Shown: in pieces, positions 24,782-34,014 of the stretch
Layout: each line of letters starts with the position of its first letter
How positions within the stretch are numbered: the stretch's first letter is position 1
Assembly: GCA_030512295.1 (NCBI GenBank)
Contig: JAULSR010000007.1
Coordinates: 582,501-646,500, forward strand
Direction: 5' to 3'
Origin: Bombardia bombarda
Taxonomy: Eukaryota > Ascomycota > Sordariomycetes > Sordariales > Lasiosphaeriaceae
Length of the DNA stretch: 64,000 nucleotides
Program-made: the position numbers and the translations under genes
Notes under the pieces: model-generated
Databases searched by the model: none
What the model was told of the DNA's origin: nothing
The model's input: the letters and a program-made list of their open reading frames with translations, nothing else

Positions 24782-26039
24782 ATGAGGCCCATTTTACTGT
24801 CGGGCCACGAGCGTGCGCTCACCCAAGTCAAGTCAGTAGCAGCAACACCAAGCCGCAGCGAGAGCGACAGTGGTCACCACCCACGCGCCCCGCCCCTCTT
24901 CCTGCCTACCCCCCCCCCCCCCCCCCATACAACAGAAAGAGAACTAACCACGTCATTCGTTCCCCATGCACACAGATACAACCGCGACGGCGACCTCATC
25001 TTCTCCGTGTCCAAGGATCAACAAATCTGCGTCTGGTACGCCCACAATGGCGAGAGGCTCGGCACATACCACGGCCACCAGGGTGCCATCTGGACCGTCG
25101 ACGTAGACCCGACATCGACCATCATCGCCTCAGGCTCCGCCGACAACACCATCCGCCTCTGGGACATCAAGACGGGCAAGTGCCTCAAGACGTGGGAGTT
25201 CCCCACCGCCGTCAAGCGGGTCGAGTTCAACGAGGATGGCACCAAGCTGCTAGGCGTGACGGAGAAGCGCATGGGTCACCTAGGCACAATCGTCGTGCTC
25301 GACATCATCGTCGACGTGGACGCTGAGCAGTCCGACGAGAAGGCCATGACCATTGTCTGCGACGAGAGCAAGGCCACCGTCGCCGGCTGGAGCTACCTCA
25401 GCAAGTACATCATCGCCGGCCACGAGGACGGCTCCATCTCCCAGTACGACGCCAAGACGGGCGAGCAGATCCTCAACTACCCCATCCACGAGCTCGACAA
25501 TGCCATCACCGACATCCAGTGGTCCCAGGACCGGACGTACTTCATCACCGCCTCCAAGGACAAGAACGCAAAGGTGCGTTCTTCTCTCTTCTTTCATGCT
25601 TCAGTTTCTTTGTTTGTCAGGACAAGAGGCAGCCGGTTGCTAACACTACTGACTCACCTCACAGCTCATCACCGCAAAGGACCTCGAAGTCCTCAAGACC
25701 TACGTCAGCGACACACCGCTCAACAGCGCCATCATCACCCCCAAGAAGGAGTACGTCGTTCTGGGCGGTGGTCAGGCCGCCATGGACGTGACGCGCACGT
25801 CGGCCCGCCAGGGCAAGTTCGAAGCCCGCTTCTACCACAAGATCTTCGAAGATGAGATCGGCCGTGTGCGTGGTCACTTCGGCCCGCTCAACACAGTCGC
25901 CGCCGAGCCTAACGGAAAGGGCTACGCCAGCGGTGGTGAGGATGGTTACGTTCGCGTGCACCAGTTCGACAAGGGCTACTTTGACTTTATGTACGAGGTC
26001 GAGAGGGAGCGGGCGAACAGAATAGGCGTCACTGCCTAG
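24782..26039 (+). CDS. TIF34: Eukaryotic translation initiation factor 3 subunit i (WD40)
   Basis: A subunit of the eIF3 complex that scaffolds the 43S preinitiation complex in the cytoplasm, binding the b and g subunits. Exons: 24782-24831, 24976-25573 and 25665-26039, giving 340 residues, the normal length. The first splice joins [17 protein letters not shown] to [14 protein letters not shown], matching the conserved N-terminus of the family. WD repeats run the length of the protein; clear ones are [20 protein letters not shown] with [20 protein letters not shown], and the C-terminal [20 protein letters not shown] with [13 protein letters not shown]. Both introns have standard borders (GTCAGT and GTGCGT donors, CAG acceptors). 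The first intron contains an 18-nt C run. The downstream neighbour is convergent. Confidence 0.97.
24909..24926 (+). repeat. Homopolymer C18 in the first intron of eIF3i
   Basis: Eighteen consecutive C residues about 50 nt before the 3' splice site. It may extend the polypyrimidine tract. Exact length is uncertain because homopolymers are prone to sequencing and replication error. Confidence 0.9.
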
Positions 26040-26948
26040 GGGATGAAGCAAGGAAGGGATGAAAGGCTGCGAGAGAGGGAAGGGATTTGAGTTTTTTTTC
26101 TGGCATTTTCACACACAGTGCATTAACCAACAATGTGAATCACGATGGCGTTCTTTTTTAAGGGTCTTCGGGTGAAAAAGGAAGGGGCCTAGAATCGAAG
26201 CGGATTTGTTACTTTTTTTCACCGCTGAAAAGGTCGGGTGTGATCCGGTAGCTGAAAGAGACATAAACTTTGGCTAGGTCTTGACATTCTGCAACTTGCT
26301 CATTCGGATATTCAAACGGGACAACAGCAAGCGCAAGCGGCAAGTTGCAAGAGAAACGATACCTGCTTGAGTCATTATTACTCTGAACGTTTTTAGCACT
26401 TCTTGTCTATCTTTTTTTGCTCATGAAGGCCTTTATATACATGACGTACGAATGACCGTCACCAGCACAAGCCCATTACTGTGATCTAAGAAAATCGCCC
26501 AGCTAAGATTAGCTGTCGAATGCATTTCATAGCGCTATTTGATGTTTCCATCATATTCTTCTCTCCGTAACTTAACAATCCGAATAAGATATCTATGATA
26601 AAACAGAGCATGAAAGAGTGGGTCACAGAATGAACTGTTTTTGCGCTTTGCCTGAGATGATTATCAGATCCTATTAATGGCTATAACCAACAGTTGTTAT
26701 TGATTGTCGTAGATAATTAGTAAGAGTAGTCGTACTAGCAGTACTTAACTGGCAATATCCCAATTATGGCCCCAAGCCAAAATAGAGGACAAGATCAACA
26801 TGAAAACTCAAAGATTACGTCCCCGGATGCCGTGACACAAACACAATTGCTGGACAACTGTTTCGCTTCACATACCAACTGACCACTCTCCGATATCTCA
26901 CTTGCCCATAACACCTTTTCATATCTCCAAGACCTGCCAAAAGAAAGA
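26040..26948. other. Convergent intergenic region, 3' UTRs
   Basis: Lies between two converging genes and should hold both 3' UTRs. It is A+T-rich between about 26370 and 26830. No gene or RNA is recognisable. Confidence 0.6.
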
Positions 26949-27725
26949 TCAGAGCACAGCAACAACCACTCCCGCCACGGCCGCTAGCACTCTGCCAGCG
27001 TTCATAGCCAAATCCGCCGCGGCGTTGGTCGGTGTCGATGAGGCGGTAGCAGCGGTGCCGGTGACTGAAGTTGAAGTGGCGGTTGCTGTTGCTGTCGAAT
27101 CCGTGTTGGTGGTATCGTCGGTGGTATCTTCGTTGGTGTTGGCGCCAGTAGTAGACGTGGCGATGGTTGAGGCAACCGTCGTGGAGGCAGAAATAATGAG
27201 CTTGGTCGTGCTGGAGGGGAACTGCGAGGCGTAGCCGCAGAAGATTTGCTTTTGGCCGGCGTAGGTAGCTATTAGGTGGGACATGTTGGTTAGTGAATCA
27301 GGCCAGTATGAACGGGAAGGGGACAATGGGAGGTTGTGATGGGGTGCAATGGTAGAAGAAGACTTCTCTTCTTTCCCCGCCCCTGTCCCGCTTTCCCTCT
27401 ACCTAGCCAGGGGTAGATATCAAAGGCTTACCGGCTCGCTGGTCGTTGGGGCAGTTGTTAAAGCACCTGTTGTAGATAGCACACCTCGGTTAGCGTCTTG
27501 TCAAAGGTCGGCCCAAGTTTGAAGCTGGATAACAGATACATACGTCAGGATGCTCCCCCAGGCGGCGCACTGGCAGTCATAGTCGGTGGTAGCGCACGTG
27601 GCGAGCCTCGCGTTTTCGGTACTCAGGCAGGCCTCGACGATGTAGTCGGCAGCACAAGCAGACGTGGTTTGAGCCGTGGCCACGGTGGCAGCGAAGGCGA
27701 CGATGGAAAACAGAGTGGCCTTCAT
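26949..27725 (-). CDS. Eight-cysteine secreted protein with predicted GPI anchor
   Basis: Predicted surface protein of 178 residues. Exons on the minus strand: 27725-27544, 27466-27432 and 27268-26949, with standard borders. Residues 1-18 (MKATLFSIVAFAATVATA) form a signal peptide. The next segment carries eight cysteines (SACAADY, EACLST, ATCATT, DYDCQCA, TCFNNC, IFCGYA). A Ser/Thr-rich region of about 60 residues then leads to a small-residue site (TPTNAAADLAMNAG) and a hydrophobic tail ending in VVVAVL, the layout of a GPI-attachment signal. The cysteine spacing is only loosely like a CFEM domain, so I do not assign CFEM. Such proteins usually sit in the fungal wall or plasma membrane. Function is unknown. 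The 35-nt middle exon carries two of the eight cysteines. Confidence 0.85.
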
Positions 27726-29362
27726 TTTGATATTGATGTGGGTGATGTTTATATGTATGAACGAGGGACGCGGTTCGGGTTCGTGGTCGTGTCGTGGACA
27801 AAGACAGTACAGAAAGATGTCAACAGTGATTGATTGGTATGGTGGACAACCGAGGATATTGAGAGACAAGGCGGGCTTTTGTGCAAATACGAATTATACT
27901 TTGTCGATAACCGGGAAACGAGTAGACAGAAGAAGATGAAGTGGAAACGACTGGAATGTTTCTTTCTCCCAGGGCAACTGGCGGCTGTTTGAGTGTCTCG
28001 TGGAGAGGAAGGCTGGGGAACTGAGATCTGGGGGAGCAACAAAAGGAAGAAGAGAAAGTCACCAGGGTGATGTGATTTAATAACCATCGTCCATGGCTGA
28101 CCGGTAATTATTCCGTATTATTATTAGCTGATGGCCCACCGCCTCCTCCCTCGATGAAGCTATTGGGCTGAAGCTCAGACATTTCGGTTGAGGCGTCCCA
28201 CTGGGGGCTCTTGGTAGCCCTTGGTTGGCTGGTGGCTATCTTTGTCCATGCTCATGAGCTTCTCGCCTGCATCTTGTGGCTGGATGCTTCGGGCAACCTG
28301 CCCCAGAATTCTCGTGTTGTACACGGTGCATGGCTGGTCGATCGTGAGTTGCCTCGATGACCTTCATCACAAGCACCAGAAAAGGGAGCCGACATCTGAT
28401 TCGTCAATGGGTCCCGGATGCACTGCTTGACGGCCAAGTGCAAGCAAGGGTGGCGGGAGTGGTGGGAGTGGTGGGAGTGGTGGCAGGGGGAGAAAAAGTT
28501 AAAATAATCCCTAGTTCAGCCGCTTGGTTATTTGGGCCAGGGAGGCAAGAGGGAGCCTTCGTCCAAGCTCCTTCCATCACGACCAGACGGCGAAGGGTCC
28601 AAGTGAAAAGTGATAAAATGTACGTGATACTTTAGAAGGTTAGTCGATGAATACGAAAGGTTGCTACCTATCTAGTTGACAGCTTACGCTTTCTATTTAG
28701 CTCGTCATCATAGGAGTACGTGTGTTACCAACTGTCCAAATCGTGGGCCTTGGGGTGGTTGAGGTTGCGGTGCCCGTGCTCGGGCTTGAAAGAACTAACA
28801 ACTGAACTTACACCCTTCTGGCGTTTTAACAGCGGTGGGTGCTGCCAGGATCCAATGTCGCCCCGGCAGCTGGGGGAATGGAAGATTAGGGCCCCTGCTA
28901 GTGTGTGTTAGGCCTCGGGCCGCGGCTGGGCACGCCTGCAGATCACAAGCCGGGGCAAGCGCACCCTGACCCTCCCAGCCATTTCTGGCAGTTCAGGTTG
29001 TCCATTTTCATCCAACTGTTAGGTTGCTATGGTTGGTCCCTTGTTAAGATACGCTATTGAATACGAACTGCAGCCTCTTCTAGACGTGCACTCAGTCTGC
29101 AGTCTGCACTCTATACTCTGCATAGACTCTGGGGGTACCAAACAGGGAAGACCCAGCCACTCACTCGCCCATATTCCTTTCTCAGTGACAATCCCGGATT
29201 GAGTGACGACCATGTGGTGGCATCATGTATTCGTATGGTACCTTATTATACTTGACCACGGCCGACCAGCAGCTATCGTAGCCAACATCTATCTTCAACC
29301 ACGCCATCCCCCTCATTAAGGTACCTTACTTATTACTACGTACCGATAGTCATGGTTATACT
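27726..29362. other. Intergenic region with G-rich repeat
   Basis: Includes the promoter of the GPI-anchored protein (high side of 27725) and the 3' side of the proton channel. No gene is supported. The G-rich nonamer repeat at 28448-28490 is the only structured element noted. Confidence 0.55.
28448..28490 (+). repeat. GTGGGAGTG tandem repeat with G-quadruplex potential
   Basis: Three consecutive nonamers of the form GTGGGAGTG are flanked by further G runs. The plus strand contains five runs of at least three G separated by 4-10 nt, which fits a G-quadruplex-forming sequence with long loops. Any function is speculative. Confidence 0.6.
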
Positions 29363-30082
29363 TTAGTACCTCAAGCCCTCATCCCGCATGTCCTCCATCT
29401 GCAACCTAAGACCTTCATTTTCGCGCTCCAGTTCCACAACCTTGGCCTCGATCTCCTCCATTCGCTCCGACGCGCCCACGCTCAGCTCCTCCACGATCTT
29501 GACCAGTCGCCAGAGACGAAGAATAATCACCAGCGACCCGATCTCCTCCAGGATACCGCGCGTCAACACGTCAATGATGAAGCTCGCCAGAATGACAAAG
29601 GCGTCGAAACAGTGAAACCATTCTTGGAAGAAGCTATCATTACCTATTCATCAACCAAAGCTCTCGTGTCAAGTATAGGCAGTGTAAGACAGCGCCATGC
29701 AACCTGCGGGAATTGACAAGCAAAATGCAACTCACCTGAACCCATACGCCCAAATTGTCACCACCAGCTCCCCCAGAAACAGCGAACTGAACACCACTCC
29801 AACCAAGTAAAGCGCCTCGCCCGTCTGCTCCACCCACGGCTCGTCCTGCAGCTTGAGGTCGCAGGATACGAGGTTGATGAAGATGTCGGCAAGAATGGCT
29901 GCCACGTCCAGCGTCACAAAGCTCAGGATCACGTAGTGCTTGGTCTTGGTCGCCAGCAGTCGTCGGGTCTGTCGTCGCCAGCGTGAATATGCCGAGGCGA
30001 ATGGACTCGAGGGGTCCATGCTGTAGTCGAGCAATGGCCGCATGGAGCTGGTGTCGCGGTCGGAGCTGGTTGTGTCGCCCAT
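29363..30082 (-). CDS. Voltage-gated proton channel (Hv1 type)
   Basis: Predicted 205-residue voltage-sensor-only channel that lets protons leave the cell on depolarisation. Exons on the minus strand: 30082-29736 and 29633-29363; the 102-nt intron ends GATAG and falls between S2 and S3. Four membrane segments are visible: S1 about 49-71 with Asp59 at the selectivity position (FVTLDVAAILADIFINL), S2 about 89-112 with Glu105, S3 about 124-140 with Asp126 and Asp137, and S4 about 147-163. S4 reads RLWRLVKIVEE: Arg155, Arg158, Lys161 and Glu164 stand where animal channels have Arg, Arg, Arg, Asn. A C-terminal coiled coil (about residues 164-200, ASERMEEIEAKVVELERENE) should make it a dimer. The two zinc-binding histidines of the human channel have no evident counterparts. 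Length suits fungal homologues. Confidence 0.88.
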
Positions 30083-31619
30083 AGTTGATTACTGTAAGTT
30101 TTGGAGCCTGCGGGCTCTGGGTAAGCAAATATGAAACGGTCAAGCGGTTCGATCTGGTGCATGTTGTGATAAATCGCCTGTATGGAAGTTGACTTTTGGC
30201 CGGGTCGGAGAGATTAGAAGTCCAAGTGTCACCAAAATAGGAAAGTATCAGTCCAGTGCTACTTCCATGTTATTGGGCATACCTTCCATATCCAGGATCA
30301 ACTATCCTGCACCAGTAGGTGACAGGAAAGATCGATTGATGAGTGGCCGCACACCCTCCTTGGTTGGTCGAGTGCCGTGCAGTTTAGACTACTTGTGAGG
30401 TGTTCCTTGTAGCTGACTGTCTGGGTTGTATTGTGCATGGTTCCCTCTAACTAACTAGCTGGGGGCCAGGCACGTGCCCTGCCTGTACGTACTGTACGTA
30501 TCCTCACATTACTGATACCTAACCCCGCGCGCCTGCCACGGCGCTTCTTAGAATATCAAGTATTCTATCCCCAAACATACATTTTGAAGCTTGATAAGAG
30601 GAGAGGGTATGTAATTCTGCCAGCTGCAAGTAGTAAAGGGGGTTAGGATATAACAATAAACATCACATAAACACTCCAACAGATGACTGGACGACTGGTT
30701 GGTTGACTTGCTGGCCCCGTTACCGGCTAAAGAAACGTACCTTATATACATAGATACTAAAGGTACCCAGGCTACCTAAGTTACCCTCTTCCCCCATGGT
30801 CTATCGCCATACCATACCATGGCATGACTGGCTACCCAACAAACCAACAGAAACAAAAGCACAAAATCCACCCACCCTTCCGACGTAGAAATGCAAAAAG
30901 CCACCCTAGATACAAAAGGAAAAAAGAGAAAAACACACCATGTCCGACAGTGGTGGTATAAAACGTTAGTAACGCCTTTCATATGCTTCGTCTAAACCCT
31001 TTCTCTCCCAGTTCCCCGCCCGTCCATTCCCTCCGTAAATGCTATACGCAGGTAGTAATCATCCATTGTGTTTGGTCGTGAGGTGGTGACGAGGTAGACA
31101 GGAAGGTATATGCCATAGATAAAGGGTGGTAAGCAGATAGGGCAAGTAGTGAGAAGGTAGCTCTGGTGTGGCGTGTGTGGATAGGTAAACACAGATAACT
31201 GCCCCTTTCCACATCCTTCCACTCCACAATCCCCATCCAAAAAGAAAAAAAAGCGACAAATCCGAACGGTCGAGAGATGGTGAAATCTGCTAAACAGATC
31301 TAGGTCCATCTCTTACTTCATCTCTTATCCCTCCTCTCTTCTATCTTTCTGTCCCAAGGTCCTTGGAAGCATAGATGAAACCGGAATATGGAATCAGCTT
31401 CGATGCCTACTTGTCTGCCTGCCGTTGCCTGCCCACATGTCCTACCACGGCCCCCGAGAAGTCAAAGCCAAAGGTCAAAATAGATCCCCCAGAAAAAAAA
31501 CTCCGTGAATTCGAATGATGAATGTTGCCTTCCTTGCAATGCGTATGGGAGTGTTTGGCGCCCGCGTATATTTGTTGAGTAAATACTGGTTTTTTTTCCC
31601 TCTTTTCTTTCCCCGTCGA
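30083..31619. other. Intergenic region between proton channel and DUF4588-like gene
   Basis: Should contain the promoter of the proton channel (next to 30083) and the 3' UTR of the gene ending at 31620. The frames at 30992-31309 overlap each other in three phases and look non-coding. TAGG/ACCT words occur near 30738-30785. Confidence 0.55.
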
Positions 31620-32489
31620 TCAGGTATGCCTGCTGCGCTTCCCGCCTCCATTCCCAAACACATCTTTGCCATTGCCGAAGCCCAAGTTTGCCAGGTCAAA
31701 GATCTCAGCCGCCTCTGCGAGGTTGTACTTCCGCTTCTGGCCGGCGGCGCGGATGCGGTCGATTCGGTCCATCGTTGTCCTCGACGCTGTTCTGCTGCTG
31801 CGCCCCCTGCCCGCCCGCGGTGTTGCTGTTGCAATGGGCCGGTTTGGATTTGTTGCGGTACCGGCAGAGTTGTTGCTGCTGGTGTGTGACTGTGACTGTC
31901 CATCCGACAAATCCAAGTTGGCCAGGTTCATATATGAGTCCTGTGGTGGGTAGGGATAGTGGGACTGGAAGGTGAAGTTTTCTTGAGTTGGGACCTGGAT
32001 ATCGGCGTCCTCCACTACCATCACTGGGCCTGCTGTGGTAGTGGCGGCAACGGTAGGTGGTGTTGCCGAGTCCCTATTCGTCAACATGTGTACCTCGTCG
32101 TTTCCCCCCTGTTGTTGATTATTCTTGGGAGAGGTAGTGCTGGCTGCTAATGTTGGGGGTGGTACGGGCGCGACGCTATTGGCGCGGTGGTCCATCGGCG
32201 GCGACGATGCTGGGTTGTCTGTCTTGTCCGTCTCATCCTCACTCTCTATCATCTGTTCGCGGCCATCAAGCCGCTCCGACAGCCACCTCCGAACCCACCA
32301 CCCCTCGCTACCCTCGGCATGGCCGATCTGCCCCCGATCGAGGAAGGCAACGAGGTCTTCGAGACAGTCTTGGTAGCCATCAGCGCGGGCTTTTGCCTGG
32401 GTCGAGGTTGAGATTTTATATAGCTTCGTCACCGACAGCGCGGCGGCCTTGAAGGCGTCGTTGAGTAGTTCTGCTGCGTCGGCGCTCAT
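31620..32489 (-). CDS. Small protein with possible DUF4588/HAPSTR1-like N-terminus
   Basis: Uncharacterised 289-residue protein from one exon. The first 75 residues are alpha-helical and contain ALSVTKLYKISTSTQAKA then GYQDCLEDLVAFLDRG. This recalls the conserved block of the DUF4588 family (human C16orf72/HAPSTR1, a stress-response regulator), but I make that match from memory and hold it loosely. The middle is Pro/Ser/Thr/Gln-rich and probably disordered. The C-terminus has a basic segment (AGQKRKYNLAEAAEIF) and ends GGGKRSRHT, which suggests nuclear localisation. I take the ATG at 32489 because it begins the conserved part. The same frame stays open upstream through a 12-codon CAA repeat to about 32828, so a longer form with a polyglutamine tract is possible. 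Confidence 0.7.
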   Translation of the reverse strand: MSADAAELLNDAFKAAALSVTKLYKISTSTQAKARADGYQDCLEDLVAFLDRGQIGHAEGSEGWWVRRWLSERLDGREQMIESEDETDKTDNPASSPPMDHRANSVAPVPPPTLAASTTSPKNNQQQGGNDEVHMLTNRDSATPPTVAATTTAGPVMVVEDADIQVPTQENFTFQSHYPYPPQDSYMNLANLDLSDGQSQSHTSSNNSAGTATNPNRPIATATPRAGRGRSSRTASRTTMDRIDRIRAAGQKRKYNLAEAAEIFDLANLGFGNGKDVFGNGGGKRSRHT

Positions 32490-32495
32490 GTTGTT

Positions 32496-32530
<35 letters not shown>

Positions 32531-34014
32531 GGAAGTGGTGTGATGGTGGGGGGTTTGATGGTCGTGGCAAACGAAACGTTGGCAGGGGGGCGATTGAGAT
32601 GGGGCCGCCTGCAAAGGCCCTTATTTTCTCCTGTAGCGTACGGATTGAAGGTGATGGTGAAGCACAGTTTATGAACAGATTAGGACTTGGCTGGAGTTGC
32701 AAGAAGCACTTGGTGGCTGCTTGCCGTGGTGGTCGGTGTATGCTTGAAAAATGATGGACCATGGAGTGATTCCCGGACGGGAGGGGTTTTTGGGGGGGAG
32801 TCAGAACGGAGGTCAGAATGTGGGTCAAGGCGCTAGCCAGTGGAGCTTTGTTGAAAGTGATGTGGAAATGGTTGAATGGACATGCTAATCAAACGGTAAT
32901 AAAAGTCTGCCGCTTGCTTGGCTAGCACACTAAATTTTCTTCAACTTGGATTTCTTTTCCGGCCACAGCAACCCAGAAGTTGTTTGGTAACGATGCAGCC
33001 GGAAAGACAGGCTCGCAGATTAAAAGCGGTGCAATGTGCACGCACGGCCATGTGTCAGGAGGCTCAAAGTGCGCTGTCAGACTGGTGATGTTGAGCTGGC
33101 TTTCAGTTGGCTTTTTAGTGGTTGGTCCGAGAGCGACAGGGTATCCTACAGGCTCGGTCGGGCCTAGGTCGGGGCGGTCGCGGCCCTGAGTTTGAGCTGG
33201 GGGCTGGGCCAGGGTTGAGGGTTGGTGGAAGTTTCCAGGTTGCTCTCGGCAGGCTGTCGGCGGGCCGGAAGGCAAGGCCTGTCATTCGAGCTTCCGCTAG
33301 GTAGCGGGCGCCGGGCTGGCTCTCCAGTCTCCAGGCCCGACCGTATGGCGGACTGTGCGTTTTCCCCCACAAAACGCGGCTCCAGTTTCATACAGTGTGC
33401 CACCGTGCTAGAACAACAGTGCTTGGAGAAGAGGAAGAGCACGAATGAACGAGGAGCATTCAGATGGAAGTGCAATTGTCTTGAACTGTTAACGGTACAG
33501 GAATCAAGAAGTCAGGAGCTTGAAACAGCTTGCTTTGAGCCTTGTCAATTTCATTCAAGCCCTTTCTTTGCCATGTGGCTCTAAAGCGACCCAAATAGCA
33601 TCTCCTGCTGCGGCATCTCACCGTCGCTGCACTAGCGCACCGTCATCTCGAGACTGCTTCCGAGCCAGTGGATAGGCGCGGGTGGAGCACAATCGTCGGC
33701 CTCACTTTGATCCCCTCCGCTATCAGCGTGCTGTGATTGGCTAGTTGAAACGCGGTCTCGCCCGTTTGGGGTTCCTCGACCTTGAGAAATTCCCGGCACC
33801 CGACCTTGTTGCCATTCAACAACACCTCCGCCGAACTGCTGCCTCGCCCGTGTCGCAATAGCCCACCACGAGGCCTGTAATCATCACCAAACATCGTCGG
33901 AATACTAGTGCAGCCAACGGCATTTGCATCTAGCCCAAGACCACTTCGAAGCGAGCGCGTCTAAGTCGCGTTTTTCCCCGACCACTTCCCCAAAGGGGAG
34001 GACCTTCAAATCCA
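32490..34014. other. Divergent promoter region between DUF4588-like gene and ISWI
   Basis: The flanking genes diverge, so their regulatory DNA should lie here. An inverted CCAAT (ATTGG) occurs near 33736-33740, about 275 nt before the ISWI start. No gene is supported; frames on both strands around 33115-33475 overlap and look like G+C-driven artefacts. Confidence 0.55.
32496..32531 (-). repeat. (CAA)12 trinucleotide repeat
   Basis: Twelve perfect TTG units on the plus strand read CAA on the minus strand, ending six codon-positions before the ATG at 32489. It is either 5' UTR or a polyglutamine stretch of an N-terminally extended form. Confidence 0.95.
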
